A stretch of DNA of 64,000 nucleotides from Staphylococcus xylosus (GCF_002732165.1 NZ_MRZO01000004.1:186001-250000); one strand, 5' to 3'. Shown: positions 27,062 to 37,684, counted from the first letter of the stretch. Notes: a model not told the origin generated them from the sequence alone. Numbers and translations are program-made.

Positions 27062-27225
27062 TTATAGTCACCTCGAGTATGTATTATACGTTTAGTCATT
27101 TTCAGTGAATCAGTTATTAACTCATATTATACACTGTATTGAATTATAGATTAAATGTTAAAATAAATTTTCTTTTAAGCAAAAGTAAGGTATTATAGTT
27201 GTGAGTATAATTGAGGAGGATTATG

Positions 27226-28089
27226 ATGAAAATCGCTGTCTTGACAGATTCAACGAGTTATCTATCTCAAACATTAATTGAAAAATATAATATAAAAGTA
27301 GCCCCATTAAGTGTCACTTTTGATTCTGGAGAAAATTTTGTTGAGAATGCAACAATATCAACGGATGAATTTTATAAACGCATGAAAACATCTGATACTA
27401 TTCCAACAACTAGCCAACCCGCGATTGGAGATTTTTTGGAGAATTTCGAGCAACTACGTGAAGAAGGTTATACAGATATTATTTGTGTATTTTTATCTGG
27501 AGGTATTAGTGGTTGTTATCAAACAGCTACTCAAGCTGGAGAAATGGTAGAAGGTATCAATGTTCATACATTCGATTCAAAATTAGCTGCAATGGTTGAA
27601 GGTGCATATGTACTCAAGGCCATTGAAATGATTGAACAAGACTATGAACCACAAGCAATCATTGAAGAGTTATATGCGATGCGAGAAGATACTGGTGCGG
27701 TTTTAATGGTGGATGACTTAAAAAATCTGCAAAAAAGTGGACGAATCACAGGTGCACAGGCATGGATTGGTACAATGCTGAAAATGAAGCCAGTATTGAA
27801 ATTTGAAGATGGTAAAATAGTACCTGACGAGAAAGTAAGAACAAAAAAACGCGCATTACGTAAAATGATTGATAAAGTTATTGCAGAAGTAAAAGATTTT
27901 GATGAAGCAACATTATTTGTTATCGAGGGCGACATCGCGGAAGACTCAGATTGGATTCAACATGAGTTAGAAGAAAAATATGCGCAATATCCAGTCTATC
28001 GTTCTAGTTTCGGACCTGTAATTGCAGCTCATCTAGGCTCAGGTGGAATTGGATTAGGTTATGTAGGGCGTAATATTCGTACAAAATAA
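27226..28089 (+). CDS. fakB1: DegV family fatty acid-binding protein, FakB1-like
   Basis: Start placed at ATG 27226 (six bases after GAGGAGG; the ATG at 27223 is only three bases away). The 287-residue DegV-fold protein has [53 protein letters not shown] and a late [17 protein letters not shown] block around the fatty acid head group. FakB proteins present exogenous fatty acids to the kinase FakA. In S. aureus the DegV gene next to comFA is, to my knowledge, fakB1, which prefers saturated acyl chains; the specific assignment is by position. A terminator follows at 28101. Confidence 0.85.
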   Translation: MKIAVLTDSTSYLSQTLIEKYNIKVAPLSVTFDSGENFVENATISTDEFYKRMKTSDTIPTTSQPAIGDFLENFEQLREEGYTDIICVFLSGGISGCYQTATQAGEMVEGINVHTFDSKLAAMVEGAYVLKAIEMIEQDYEPQAIIEELYAMREDTGAVLMVDDLKNLQKSGRITGAQAWIGTMLKMKPVLKFEDGKIVPDEKVRTKKRALRKMIDKVIAEVKDFDEATLFVIEGDIAEDSDWIQHELEEKYAQYPVYRSSFGPVIAAHLGSGGIGLGYVGRNIRTK

Positions 28090-28100
28090 TATTTTTATAA

Positions 28101-28139
28101 TAAAGACATGTTTGGCTTTGTTGCCACATGTCTTTATTT
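28101..28139 (+). terminator. Terminator after degV, abutting comFA ribosome-binding site
   Basis: TAAAGACATGT and ACATGTCTTTA pair perfectly (28101-28111 and 28126-28136), followed by TTTG that runs straight into the GGAGG of comFA. Confidence 0.75.
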
Positions 28140-28153
28140 GGAGGTAAAGAGCG

Positions 28154-29443
28154 ATAAAATATTATGGTAGATTAATTTTAGATAAATCACTTTTAACAAA
28201 TGAAACGATAAGTCATGTATCAAAAGGTGTAATTATAAAAAAGAATAAGTGGTATTGTATGCAATGTCATACTAATCAACCAAGCCATTACTATAAATAT
28301 TATTCAGAAGTTTTAAATAAGTATATCGTTTATTGTAGAAACTGTATTAATTTAGGAAGAATGGACAGTGTTCACTCTGTTTTCATCACAGCATCACAAA
28401 ATTGCGTTTCGTCGGGCACATTTCAATTGCAATTTAACCTTTCGGAACAACAGAGCTATGCATCAAATGAAATTTTAGCTGCTACAAAGGCATTTCGTTC
28501 AAAGTTATTATATGCAGTGACAGGTGCAGGAAAGACGGAGATGATATTTGAAGCTATTCAATATGCACGTAGTCAAGGATTTAATGTTGCCGTTGTTTCT
28601 CCTAGAGTGGATGTAGTTATCGAGGTGAGCATGAGAATTGCAGAAGCCTTTCAGCAAGAAGATATTGATGTTTTATACCAAGGGCATGGACAAAAATATA
28701 ATGGACATTTCATCGTAGCAACAATAAATCAGTTATATCGTTTCAAAAGGCATTTTAATTTAATTATTGTTGATGAAGTAGATGCTTTTCCTTTAGACAT
28801 AGACCCTTCTTTATTTGAAGCGGTTAAACACGCTTCAAATAAACATTGTTCTCATATTTATATGACTGCTACGCCATCGAAAAACTTACTCCAAAGATTG
28901 AATTATATTGATGTGATTGTCTTACCTGCACGTTTTCATAGACACTCCCTTCCGATACCTCATTTTAAATACTTCAACTTAAAACCTCACCAAATACAAA
29001 GAAAACTCTTTAGTATTTTAAGAAAGCAAATTACTAATCAACGTTATACACTCGTATTTTTTAACAATATTCAATTAATGAAAGAAACTTATAACCAATA
29101 CAAAACTCGGTTCAAGTCAATAACTTATGTGCACAGTGATGATGTTTATCGCTTGGAAAAAGTAAAAGACTTAAGAAATGGAAAGTATCATATTGTGTTT
29201 ACGACTACAATATTAGAACGCGGTTTTACGATGGCTAATTTAGACGTTATAGTGTGCAATAGTAATAACTTTTCAACCAATGCATTGATTCAAATAGCTG
29301 GGAGAGTTGGACGCAAGAGAGAAGACCCCAGTGGACTTGTTTTGTTTTTGCATGAAGGTATCACATTTAAAATGTTACAGGCACGTAAAAACATTAAACG
29401 TATGAATCAATTGGCTCGTGAAAAAGGGTGGATAGATGACTAA
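28154..29443 (+). CDS. comFA: ComFA late-competence ATP-dependent DNA translocase, apparent ATA start
   Basis: The conserved frame extends upstream of the first ATG (28259): reading from ATA 28154 it gives KYYGRLILDK and later KWYCMQCHTNQ, so the four-cysteine zinc motif CMQC...CRNC is complete only if translation starts upstream. GGAGG (28140-28144) lies nine bases before ATA 28154, and an in-frame TAA at 28145 excludes anything earlier. The DEAD-like ATPase follows: AVTGAGKTEM (Walker A), VDEVDAFP (Walker B), YMTATPS, and IQIAGRVGRK (motif VI). Length from ATA is 429 residues. ComFA drives single-stranded DNA import. It overlaps comFC by 8 bases. Confidence 0.85.
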   Translation: MKYYGRLILDKSLLTNETISHVSKGVIIKKNKWYCMQCHTNQPSHYYKYYSEVLNKYIVYCRNCINLGRMDSVHSVFITASQNCVSSGTFQLQFNLSEQQSYASNEILAATKAFRSKLLYAVTGAGKTEMIFEAIQYARSQGFNVAVVSPRVDVVIEVSMRIAEAFQQEDIDVLYQGHGQKYNGHFIVATINQLYRFKRHFNLIIVDEVDAFPLDIDPSLFEAVKHASNKHCSHIYMTATPSKNLLQRLNYIDVIVLPARFHRHSLPIPHFKYFNLKPHQIQRKLFSILRKQITNQRYTLVFFNNIQLMKETYNQYKTRFKSITYVHSDDVYRLEKVKDLRNGKYHIVFTTTILERGFTMANLDVIVCNSNNFSTNALIQIAGRVGRKREDPSGLVLFLHEGITFKMLQARKNIKRMNQLAREKGWIDD

Positions 29444-30107
29444 ATGTATACAGTGCCAAACAATATATAATGAACCGTTTAATGCTAAAACATTCTATAA
29501 AAAAACGTCAAAGTTCTGTGATAGTTGTTTAGGTCTGTGGGAAAAGGCTAAGCTGTCATCAGAAAATCGGTGCCAGCGATGTTTGAAACGATTAGATATA
29601 AATGAAACAGCTTGCTTAGACTGTAAGTATTTGGCGTCAAAATTTAAACTAATGCATCAACTTTACTGTAATTACCAATATCAAGGTATTGTAAAACAAT
29701 TATTACATGAATATAAATTTATGAAAGATGTGGCACTTGCTGAAGTATTAGCAGCACAAATGCAACTGCCTAAAATGAAATACGATTATGTCATACCTAT
29801 ACCGTCATCGAGAGAAAGAGATCAGGCACGTACATTTAATCCTGTGACGTGTGTCTTAGATCATATGAATGTAGCGTATGAATCTCTATTAATAGCAAAA
29901 GTGAGACCGAAACAATCCGTATTAAATAAATTACATCGTGCGGAGCTGACCAATCCATTTGAAATTGTGCGAAACATAGATTTGGAAAACAAAAATATTT
30001 TACTTGTAGATGATATATATACTACAGGATTAACAGTTCATAATGCATTAGCAACACTACTTATTAGAAAAATCAGAAAATTCGATGTGTTTACGTTTGC
30101 ACGATAA
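29436..30107 (+). CDS. comFC: ComFC phosphoribosyltransferase-like competence protein
   Basis: The 223-residue protein has an N-terminal double zinc-binding motif (CIQCQTIYNEPF, FCDSCLGLWE, CQRCLKRLD, CLDC) and a C-terminal type I phosphoribosyltransferase domain with the PRPP loop ILLVDDIYTTGLT near residue 190. It partners ComFA in DNA uptake. ATG 29436 overlaps the comFA stop, so the two are translationally coupled. Confidence 0.93.
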   Translation: MTKCIQCQTIYNEPFNAKTFYKKTSKFCDSCLGLWEKAKLSSENRCQRCLKRLDINETACLDCKYLASKFKLMHQLYCNYQYQGIVKQLLHEYKFMKDVALAEVLAAQMQLPKMKYDYVIPIPSSRERDQARTFNPVTCVLDHMNVAYESLLIAKVRPKQSVLNKLHRAELTNPFEIVRNIDLENKNILLVDDIYTTGLTVHNALATLLIRKIRKFDVFTFAR

Positions 30108-30173
30108 CATAAAAGTGGTATTATAAGAGTAAGCAATATTACCAATATAGAGGTTTTAAAGGAGTCGATTATT

Positions 30174-30740
30174 ATGATCAGATTTGAAATTCACGGGGAG
30201 AACCTCACTATTACTGATGCGATTCGCAACTATATTGAGGAGAAAATTGGTAAACTAGAACGTTATTTTAACGATGTGCCAAATGCAACTGCACACGTTA
30301 AAGTAAAAACGTACCAAAACTCAGCTACTAAAATAGAAGTAACTATTCCATTGAAAAATGTTACTTTACGAGCTGAAGAACGTAACGATGACTTGTATGC
30401 AGGCATTGATTTAATTAATAGCAAACTAGAAAGACAAGTTAGAAAATACAAAACACGCGTAAATCGTAGAAATAGAAACCGTGGTGAGCAAGAAGCATTT
30501 GCATCACTACCAGAAGAAAATGAAGCAGTAGAAATTCAAAATGACGATTCTGAAAATGAAATCGAAATTATTCGTGCTAAAAATTTCAGCTTGAAACCAA
30601 TGGATTCAGAAGAAGCAGTATTACAAATGGACCTATTAGGACATGATTTCTTCATTTTTACAGATCGTGAAACAGATGGAACAAGCATTGTTTACAAAAG
30701 AAAAGATGGTAAATATGGGCTAATTGAAACAACTGAATAA
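30174..30740 (+). CDS. hpf: Long ribosome hibernation promoting factor
   Basis: The 188-residue long-type HPF has an N-terminal ribosome-binding domain ([32 protein letters not shown], residues 1-100) and a C-terminal dimerisation domain ([33 protein letters not shown], about 125-188) joined by an acidic linker. It forms inactive 100S ribosome dimers in stationary phase. AAAGGAG precedes ATG 30174. A terminator follows at 30773. Confidence 0.95.
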   Translation: MIRFEIHGENLTITDAIRNYIEEKIGKLERYFNDVPNATAHVKVKTYQNSATKIEVTIPLKNVTLRAEERNDDLYAGIDLINSKLERQVRKYKTRVNRRNRNRGEQEAFASLPEENEAVEIQNDDSENEIEIIRAKNFSLKPMDSEEAVLQMDLLGHDFFIFTDRETDGTSIVYKRKDGKYGLIETTE

Positions 30741-30772
30741 CATTTTAATTTAGTTTCATATTAAATAACAGT

Positions 30773-30812
30773 AGCGTTCATGATTGTGTTAAATCGTGGA
30801 CGCTCATTTTTT
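30773..30812 (+). terminator. Terminator of hpf
   Basis: AGCGTTCATGAT and ATCGTGGACGCT pair with two G-T pairs and are followed by CATTTTTTG. Confidence 0.85.
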
Positions 30813-31025
30813 GCTATGTTACTATAAAATAATTTGAAAGTTATACATGAAATTGTGTATATTTTTAGTGAACAGGGTTTCGAAGACGAATTAAAAAATA
30901 ACTAAGTTTATGTTTGATGTCACAATCAACATATATATTGAAGTCTATAAGTGTAAATTTAAGCTTATTAATGATAATATAAGTTGTTGTAAGCTAAGAG
31001 TTATTAAGCTAAAGGAGCGAACAAA

Positions 31026-33557
31026 ATGGGTTTTTTATCAAAAATTGCAGATGGCAATAAAAAAGAAATAAAACGCCTTGGTAAATTAGCCGACAAAGTC
31101 CTTGCATTAGAAGAGGATATGTCGATATTAACTGATGAAGAAATTAAAGGGAAAACAAAAGCATTTCAAGAACAATTACAAGCTGAAGAAGATATAAAAA
31201 AACAAAATAAAATACTAGATGATATTTTACCAGAAGCTTTTGCAATCGTACGAGAAGGTTCGAAACGCGTGTTCAACATGATTCCATACAAAGTACAAGT
31301 TATGGGTGGTATCGCAATTCATGGTGGCGATATTTCAGAAATGAGAACTGGTGAAGGTAAAACATTAACAGCAACGATGCCAGTTTATCTAAATGCTTTA
31401 ACAGGGCGTGGCGTACACGTAATTACGGTCAATGAATACTTATCTAGTGTTCAAAGCCAAGAAATGGCTGAATTATATGAGTTTCTTGGATTATCTGTTG
31501 GCTTAAATTTAAATAGTAAGACAACAAATGAAAAGAGAGAAGCCTATGCATGTGATATTACTTATAGTACAAACAATGAGCTAGGTTTTGACTACTTACG
31601 TGATAACATGGTGAATTATGCAGAAGAGCGTGTTATGAGACCGTTAAACTTTGCTATTATTGATGAGGTTGACTCTATCTTAATCGATGAAGCACGTACA
31701 CCATTAATAATTTCAGGTGAAGCAGAGAAATCTACTTCCCTTTATACACAAGCAAATGTTTTCGCAAAAATGCTAAAAAGTGAAGATGACTATAACTTTG
31801 ATGAGAAAACAAAAGCAGTTCAATTAACAGAACAAGGTATCGATAAAGCTGAACGTATGTTTAAAATTGATAACCTATATGATGTGAAAAACGTCGATAT
31901 TATTAGTCACATTAATACTGCATTACGCGCTCATGTAACATTACAACGAGATGTAGATTACATGGTCAATGACGGCGAGGTGCTTATTGTCGATCAGTTT
32001 ACAGGTCGTACAATGCCGGGACGTCGATTCTCTGAAGGGCTACATCAAGCTATTGAAGCCAAAGAAGGCGTAAAAATTCAAAATGAATCTAAGACAATGG
32101 CATCTATTACATTCCAAAACTATTTTAGAATGTATAATAAATTATCAGGTATGACGGGTACTGCAAAAACGGAAGAAGAAGAGTTTAGAAATATATACAA
32201 CATGACTGTGACTCAAATACCTACAAATAAACCGATTCAACGTATAGATAAACCCGATTTGATATACATTAGTCAAAAAGGTAAGTTCGATGCAGTAGTT
32301 GAAGATGTTATTGAAAAGCATAAGCAAGGTCAGCCTGTACTTTTAGGTACCGTGGCAGTGGAGACCAGTGAGTACATCTCTAACTTATTGAAGAAAAATG
32401 GCGTACGTCATGATGTATTAAATGCTAAAAATCACGAACGTGAAGCAGATATTGTTGCCAATGCTGGCCAACGTGGCGCTGTTACGATTGCTACGAATAT
32501 GGCAGGTCGTGGTACAGATATTAAACTAGGTGCAGGCGTTGAAGAAATAGGTGGACTCGCAGTGATTGGTACGGAAAGACACGAATCTCGTCGTATCGAT
32601 GACCAATTACGTGGTCGTTCTGGTCGTCAAGGTGATAAAGGTGATAGTCGTTTCTATTTATCACTTCAAGATGAATTGATGGTGCGTTTCGGCTCAGAGC
32701 GTTTACAAAATATGATGAATCGCTTAGGTATGGATGATTCTACACCAATTGAGTCTAAGATGGTTTCACGTGCAGTGGAATCTGCACAAAAACGTGTTGA
32801 GGGTAATAACTTCGATGCGCGTAAACGTGTTCTTGAATTTGATGATGTATTACGTAAGCAACGTGAGATTATTTATAGTGAGCGTAATAATATTATTGAT
32901 AGTGATACAAGTGGTGATTTAGTCGATCAAATGCTGCATTCAACATTAGAGAGAAGTGTTCACTATCACGTGAATGAAGAAGTAGACGAACCTGATTATG
33001 AACCATTCATTAATTATGTCGATGATGTATTTTTAAATGAAGGCGACTTAAAAGTTGAAGACATTAAAGGGAAAGATAAAGAAGACATTATTGAAATCGT
33101 TTGGAATAAAGTTGAAGTAGCGTTAAAAGACCAAAAAGAAAAGATTGGTACGCAATTTGACGAATTTGAACGTATGATACTACTTCGCTCTATTGATACA
33201 CATTGGACTGACCATATCGATACGATGGATCAACTTAGACAAGGTATACATTTACGTTCCTATGGTCAACAAAATCCGTTGCGTGATTATCAAAATGAAG
33301 GTCATCAATTGTTTGATACAATGATGGAAAATATTGAAGAAGACGTAAGTAAATATATTCTTAAATCAGTTGTTTCAGTTGAAGATGACGTAGAAAGAGA
33401 CAAAGCTACTGACTTTGGTAAAGCTGAACACGTTTCTGCAGAAGATGGCAAAGAAAAAGCTAAATCGTCACCATATGTTAAAGATGAACATATTGGTAGA
33501 AATGACCCTTGCCCTTGTGGTAGTGGTAAGAAATATAAAAACTGTCACGGTGCGTAA
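31026..33557 (+). CDS. secA: Protein translocase ATPase SecA (SecA1)
   Basis: The 843-residue general secretion ATPase works with SecYEG at the membrane. Walker A region [25 protein letters not shown]-like [53 protein letters not shown], and the C-terminal zinc-binding [14 protein letters not shown] tail are all intact. The start at ATG 31026 is preceded by AAAGGAG. The 285-base upstream gap has the hpf terminator. It is followed by its own terminator, so it is separate from prfB. Confidence 0.98.
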   Translation: MGFLSKIADGNKKEIKRLGKLADKVLALEEDMSILTDEEIKGKTKAFQEQLQAEEDIKKQNKILDDILPEAFAIVREGSKRVFNMIPYKVQVMGGIAIHGGDISEMRTGEGKTLTATMPVYLNALTGRGVHVITVNEYLSSVQSQEMAELYEFLGLSVGLNLNSKTTNEKREAYACDITYSTNNELGFDYLRDNMVNYAEERVMRPLNFAIIDEVDSILIDEARTPLIISGEAEKSTSLYTQANVFAKMLKSEDDYNFDEKTKAVQLTEQGIDKAERMFKIDNLYDVKNVDIISHINTALRAHVTLQRDVDYMVNDGEVLIVDQFTGRTMPGRRFSEGLHQAIEAKEGVKIQNESKTMASITFQNYFRMYNKLSGMTGTAKTEEEEFRNIYNMTVTQIPTNKPIQRIDKPDLIYISQKGKFDAVVEDVIEKHKQGQPVLLGTVAVETSEYISNLLKKNGVRHDVLNAKNHEREADIVANAGQRGAVTIATNMAGRGTDIKLGAGVEEIGGLAVIGTERHESRRIDDQLRGRSGRQGDKGDSRFYLSLQDELMVRFGSERLQNMMNRLGMDDSTPIESKMVSRAVESAQKRVEGNNFDARKRVLEFDDVLRKQREIIYSERNNIIDSDTSGDLVDQMLHSTLERSVHYHVNEEVDEPDYEPFINYVDDVFLNEGDLKVEDIKGKDKEDIIEIVWNKVEVALKDQKEKIGTQFDEFERMILLRSIDTHWTDHIDTMDQLRQGIHLRSYGQQNPLRDYQNEGHQLFDTMMENIEEDVSKYILKSVVSVEDDVERDKATDFGKAEHVSAEDGKEKAKSSPYVKDEHIGRNDPCPCGSGKKYKNCHGA

Positions 33558-33575
33558 CACATGTGATTATAAATT

Positions 33576-33624
33576 AAACCGGGAGCTTTGATAGTCGTAT
33601 CATTAACTTCCGGTTTTATTTTTG
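33576..33624 (+). terminator. Terminator of secA
   Basis: AAACCGGGAGCTT and AACTTCCGGTTT form a stem with one mismatch and are followed by TATTTTTG. Confidence 0.8.
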
Positions 33625-33777
33625 TTCTACAACATTACAGGTAAACGGAGGAGATTAAGTGTAAAGTTGAAATGTTAACCGCGAGTTATGTAGAATAGTG
33701 ATATTGGATAAAATAAATAAGATGAATAAGTATGTTTTGTAAGTACTTCATTTAAATGATAATAGGAGAGATGCAAA

Positions 33778-34894
33778 ATGGAATTATCAGAAATCAAGCG
33801 AAATATTGATGCTTATAGAGAAAGATTAGAACAACTTAGGGGGTCTCTTTGACTTAGAAGAAAAAGAGACGAATATTAAGGAATTCGAAGAGATGATGAC
33901 AGATCCTACTTTTTGGGATAATCAAGATAAAGCGCAAGAGGTAATTGATAAGAACAATGCTTTGAAATCAATTGTGAATGCTTATAGATCACTTGAATCA
34001 ACTCTGGAAGACATGGACACCACAAGAGCATTACTATTAGAAGAAAATGATGACACAATGAAACAAGAATTGGAAGAAGACGTTCATACGTTTGAAAGCC
34101 AGTTAGATAACTTCGAGTTACAATTATTGTTAGATGGTCCATATGACACGAACGATGCAATTATGGAGTTACATCCAGGTGCAGGTGGTACCGAATCACA
34201 AGATTGGACTAACATGTTATTAAGAATGTACCAGCGTTACTGTGAGCAAAAAGGGTTTAAGGTAGAAATTGCTGATTATTTACCTGGAGATGAGGCTGGA
34301 GTTAAAAGTGTAACGATAATCGTAAAAGGTCATAATGCTTATGGTTATTTAAAAGCTGAAAAGGGAGTGCACCGACTTGTTAGAATTTCTCCATTTGATT
34401 CTTCAGGTCGTAGACATACATCATTTGCATCATGTGATGTAATCCCACAATTTAATAATACCGAGATAGCAATTGAAGTTAATCAAGATGATATTACAAT
34501 TGATACTTTTAGAGCATCAGGTGCAGGTGGACAACACATCAATAAAACTGAATCAGCTATCCGAATAACTCACCATCCAACTGGTATAGTTGTAAATAAC
34601 CAAAACGAACGTTCTCAAATTAAAAACAGAGAAGCTGCTATGAAGACTTTGAAATCTAAGTTATATCAATTAAAAATTGAAGAACAAGAACAAGAAATGG
34701 CAGAAATTAGAGGAGAACAAAAAGATATAGGCTGGGGTAGTCAAATAAGATCTTATGTATTCCACCCATATGCCATGGTTAAAGATCATCGTACTAATGC
34801 TGAAACTGGTAAGGTTGATGCGGTTATGGATGGAGACATTAGTTCGTTTATAGAAGCATATTTACGCAGTCAGATGGACCATAGCGAAAAATAA
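33778..34894 (+). CDS. prfB: Peptide chain release factor 2, with programmed +1 frameshift
   Basis: Translation starts at ATG 33778 behind AGGAGAG. After 24 codons ([15 protein letters not shown]...QLRGSL) it meets TGA at 33850, within CTT TGA C; AGGGGG lies just upstream. This is the classical prfB autoregulatory site: the ribosome slips +1 and continues at GAC 33851, giving 371 residues in total. The second frame has the specificity motif SPF ([10 protein letters not shown]) and the catalytic GGQ ([14 protein letters not shown]). RF2 releases at UGA/UAA. Its own UGA controls the shift rate. Confidence 0.96.
33839..33852 (+). promoter_or_regulatory. prfB: prfB programmed +1 frameshift site
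   Basis: AGGGGGTCTCTTTGAC contains an internal Shine-Dalgarno-like AGGGGG followed at the standard short spacing by CTT-TGA-C. Low RF2 activity lets the ribosome pause on UGA and slip to GAC, restoring the reading frame. Confidence 0.95.
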
Positions 34895-35366
34895 GCATGA
34901 ATGTAATTAAATATATGATATAAAGTAGCAAGCTGAAGCTTACTATGTATAGAGGGGATGTGATAGCGATTAAATTTAACATGTTGATTGCTATTTCATC
35001 CCTTATTTTTTTGGATTTTTTAGTGAATGTTAAGAAAAGATATGCGAACTTTAACAAATGGATAGGCAGTCTATTCGTTAAATAGAGTGAAAATATATAA
35101 TTATATATTTTAATGTCTTTAAAACTTTAATAGTTGGATGTAAAATGCATTTTTTAATATTACATAGTCTGATACTCGCAGAATAATAATCTTTATTCAA
35201 ACATAGTTTTATCAAGGGATTAGACGAGAATTAAACGATATAAAATTATTCGTTAAAATTGAAAATTGACTGTTGTATTACAGTATAATAACAAACACAT
35301 ATGGCTATGGAGGATATGCTATATTATTCTTGATTAAAATTAAGAAAGTAAAGGATGAAATATGTA
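34895..35366. other. Intergenic region prfB / LysM-CHAP gene
   Basis: This 472-base gap holds the prfB terminator (34952-35011), an AT palindrome near 35092-35111, and a probable promoter region near TTGACT (about 35268) and TATAAT (about 35286), whose spacing (12 bases) is too short to accept. No WalR dyad was convincing. Confidence 0.5.
34952..35011 (+). terminator. Terminator of prfB
   Basis: AGGGGATGTGATAGC and GCTATTTCATCCCT pair with small mismatches around a long loop and are followed by ATTTTTTT. Confidence 0.75.
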
Positions 35367-36317
35367 ATGAAGAAAGGCTTAACATTTTCTATAACTACGG
35401 CAGCAATGTTTTTTGGTATAAATGGTATAGCATCAGCAGACCAAATCCATACAGTAAAGGAAAATGCTAAATTAACAGATATAGCTCAAGCATTTGCAAC
35501 ATCAACTAATGAAATTCAAAATTTAAATCAAATAGATGATAGAGAATATGTACAAGCAGGGGAAAGATTAGTATTACCAGACAATGATATTGTAGAAGTA
35601 AAAGGTGGTGATTCCGTTCAAAGTATTGCAACTGCACATCAACTGACAGTTGAGCAACTTAACCAGTTGAACCCAAATATAGGCGAAATCATATATCCTG
35701 GTCAGCTTATCGCAGTTTCTGAAAAAGGTTCAGCACATTTAAACAATCAATTACAGCAAATGTTTAATGAGCAAATCCAAGGACAAAGCAATACCTCTAA
35801 TAGTAATTACAATGAAGCAATTAGTGAACAGTCAATACCACATCGTGCTACAACATCAACTAACGTGACGTCTGTGGTACCGCAAACCTGGTCAAATGTT
35901 AACACACAAGATGCAGGTGGAGATAATCAACATGTGTATGTCGATGGTAATGCGGAAGACACAAAACACTATAGCCCAGTACAACAAGCTTCAAATGGCA
36001 ATAACTATTACACATGGGGACAGTGTACATATTACGCTTTCGATAGACGCCAGCAATTAGGAAAATCAGTTGGTAATTTATGGGGAAATGCGAATAATTG
36101 GGCTTCAGCAGCTCGCCAAAATGGATATCAAGTAAACCACACGCCAGAAGTTGGCGCTATTTTCCAAAGTAATGCTGGTAGCTATGGTCATGTAGGTGTA
36201 GTGGAACGTAAAAATTCAGATGGATCGATTCTTGTGTCAGAAATGAACTGGCAAGGAGTAGGACAAAAATCCTATAGAACGGTACATAACACAGGACAAT
36301 ATAATTACATTCATTAG
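35367..36317 (+). CDS. Secreted LysM-CHAP peptidoglycan hydrolase
   Basis: Start at ATG 35367 (MKKGLTFSITTAAMFFGING, signal cleaved after ASA), because AAAGG directly touches the other in-frame ATG 35355. The 316-residue protein has two LysM wall-binding repeats (about residues 25-68 and 75-119), a low-complexity Ser/Asn/Gln linker, and a C-terminal CHAP amidase/endopeptidase domain (about 200-316) with the catalytic Cys in TWGQCTYYAF and His in GHVGVVERK. It resembles the staphylococcal Sle1/SsaA class of wall hydrolases that act in growth and daughter-cell separation. Monocistronic. Confidence 0.93.
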   Translation: MKKGLTFSITTAAMFFGINGIASADQIHTVKENAKLTDIAQAFATSTNEIQNLNQIDDREYVQAGERLVLPDNDIVEVKGGDSVQSIATAHQLTVEQLNQLNPNIGEIIYPGQLIAVSEKGSAHLNNQLQQMFNEQIQGQSNTSNSNYNEAISEQSIPHRATTSTNVTSVVPQTWSNVNTQDAGGDNQHVYVDGNAEDTKHYSPVQQASNGNNYYTWGQCTYYAFDRRQQLGKSVGNLWGNANNWASAARQNGYQVNHTPEVGAIFQSNAGSYGHVGVVERKNSDGSILVSEMNWQGVGQKSYRTVHNTGQYNYIH

Positions 36318-36457
36318 CTAATACTATAGCTTTCAGTTGGATTGAGAATAAATAGGTTGATATCTTCTTTTGTGACATAATGAGTAGAATCACGAACAAT
36401 ATTTATATAATAAAATTAAGGCTGAAGAAGTGACTAACTAACCTGAAAGTTGTGTTT

Positions 36458-36500
36458 AAGGGAGTGGGACAATGATTTCATTGTCTCACTCCTTTATTAT
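36458..36500 (+). terminator. Terminator of LysM-CHAP gene
   Basis: AAGGGAGTGGGACAATGA and TCATTGTCTCACTCCTT pair over 17 bases and are followed by TATTATATT. It is one of the recurring GGGACA stems. Confidence 0.8.
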
Positions 36501-36573
36501 ATTAATTAAAGAAGTGTGTTTATAATACAAATAAATAATTATTTTTAAGGATATTGGTAAGACATTTTATTTG

Positions 36574-36602
36574 TTGAGTGATATTATAAAAACAAGTATA
36601 AT
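36574..36602 (+). promoter_or_regulatory. Sigma-A promoter of HD-domain gene-csbA
   Basis: TTGAGT, a 17-base spacer and TATAAT form a strong promoter about 30 bases upstream of the 36633 start codon. Confidence 0.65.
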
Positions 36603-36632
36603 GATTCATTAAATAAACTAGGAGGCGATGTC

Positions 36633-37274
36633 ATGGGAGTACATCAATATTTTAAACGCTTGTCTGATTTAGAAAAATTAATTAGATTGCCAGGTAAATT
36701 TAAGTATTTCGAGCATAACGTCGCTGCCCACTCATTCAAAGTGACTAAAATAGCTCAATATTTAGGTACAGTTGAAGAGTATCATGGGAATGAAGTGGAT
36801 TGGAAAAGCTTATATGAAAAGGCATTAAACCACGATTTTGCAGAAATATTTACAGGAGATATCAAAACACCTGTAAAGTATGCTAGTGGAGAATTAAAGA
36901 AATTATTCTCACAAGTAGAAGAGGAAATGGTGGATCATTTTATAAATGAAGAGATTCCAGAACCATATCAAGCTATCTATAGAGAAAGGCTACAAGAAGG
37001 TAAGGACGATTCTTTAGAAGGCCAATTACTTTCGGTAGCCGATAAAATAGATTTATTGTATGAAACATTTGGAGAAATTCAAAAACGTAATCCAGAACAA
37101 CTATTCTTTGAAATATATGAAATGTCATTAGAGACAATCATGCAATTTGATCACCTTAGCTCAGTTCAGGATTTCATAGAAAATATCATCCCTGAAATGC
37201 TAACGGAAAAGTTCATTCCAAAATCTGAATTACGAGAAACAACCATGGCTATTCTAAATAATAGGAATGGGTGA
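36633..37274 (+). CDS. YfbR-like HD-domain phosphohydrolase
   Basis: The 213-residue HD-superfamily protein has metal-binding residues in NVAAHSFKVTKIA, ALNHDFAEIFTGDIKTPVKY and LSVADKIDLLYETF, matching YfbR-type 5'-deoxynucleotidases. Likely a cytoplasmic metal-dependent nucleotidase; exact substrate unknown. AGGAGGCGATGTC precedes ATG 36633. The csbA gene follows after five bases, so the two form an operon. Confidence 0.88.
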   Translation: MGVHQYFKRLSDLEKLIRLPGKFKYFEHNVAAHSFKVTKIAQYLGTVEEYHGNEVDWKSLYEKALNHDFAEIFTGDIKTPVKYASGELKKLFSQVEEEMVDHFINEEIPEPYQAIYRERLQEGKDDSLEGQLLSVADKIDLLYETFGEIQKRNPEQLFFEIYEMSLETIMQFDHLSSVQDFIENIIPEMLTEKFIPKSELRETTMAILNNRNG

Positions 37275-37279
37275 ATTGA

Positions 37280-37510
37280 ATGATTTGGTATGCGCTTGCG
37301 GCCTTTTTTCCTTGTATATTTGTTGTGTTGTTTAGTGTATTAACGAGAAGTAAATGGGTAGGAACAATTCTGACATTAGTTATTATAGGTGCATCTGTAC
37401 AAAAAGGATTCTTCCATAGTGAATGGATTATTTTTATAGATGTAGTGTCTATGTTGGCAGGATATCTCATTATTGATCAATTAGAATTGCACAAAAAAGA
37501 AGACGATTGA
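37280..37510 (+). CDS. csbA: CsbA family small membrane protein
   Basis: The 76-residue protein has two or three hydrophobic helices (MIWYALAAFFPCIFVVLFSVL, WVGTILTLVIIGASVQKGFF, FIDVVSMLAGYLII) and a charged C-terminus, matching DUF2198/CsbA. In Bacillus subtilis csbA is a sigma-B stress gene located just upstream of uvrB, as here. No sigma-B promoter is visible; it appears co-transcribed with the HD-domain gene. Function unknown. Confidence 0.85.
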   Translation: MIWYALAAFFPCIFVVLFSVLTRSKWVGTILTLVIIGASVQKGFFHSEWIIFIDVVSMLAGYLIIDQLELHKKEDD

Positions 37511-37610
37511 AAAAGTAAGTGTTGAGCAACCTAATTGCTATAATTTAATAATCGCTTTATAATTATATGGCTTAAGATAATCAAGAATATGATTATAATG
37601 TTAATTTATG

Positions 37611-37645
37611 CAAACATGGTAGAGTGACTATGTTTGTTTTTTTAT
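37611..37645 (+). terminator. Terminator upstream of uvrB
   Basis: CAAACATGGT and ACTATGTTTG form a 10-bp stem with one G-T pair, followed by TTTTTTTATTT. Confidence 0.85.
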
Positions 37646-37670
37646 TTATATAGAACAAGTTTAATTAAAA

Positions 37671-37684
37671 CGAACAAATGTTTG
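37671..37684. promoter_or_regulatory. LexA (SOS) box of uvrBA
   Basis: CGAACAAATGTTTG matches the staphylococcal LexA box CGAACAAATGTTCG at 13 of 14 positions and overlaps the probable -35. DNA damage would relieve repression of uvrBA. Confidence 0.88.

Larger units (their letters stand above)
36318..36632. other. Intergenic region LysM-CHAP gene / HD-domain gene
   Basis: This 315-base gap contains a terminator (36458-36500) and a near-consensus promoter (36574-36602). Nothing else is seen. Confidence 0.6.

Noticed and set aside
35255..35300. Promoter TTGACT/TATAAT before the LysM-CHAP gene and a WalR dyad
   Set aside because: The two hexamers are only 12 bases apart, and no pair of TGTWAH repeats with the correct spacing is present.
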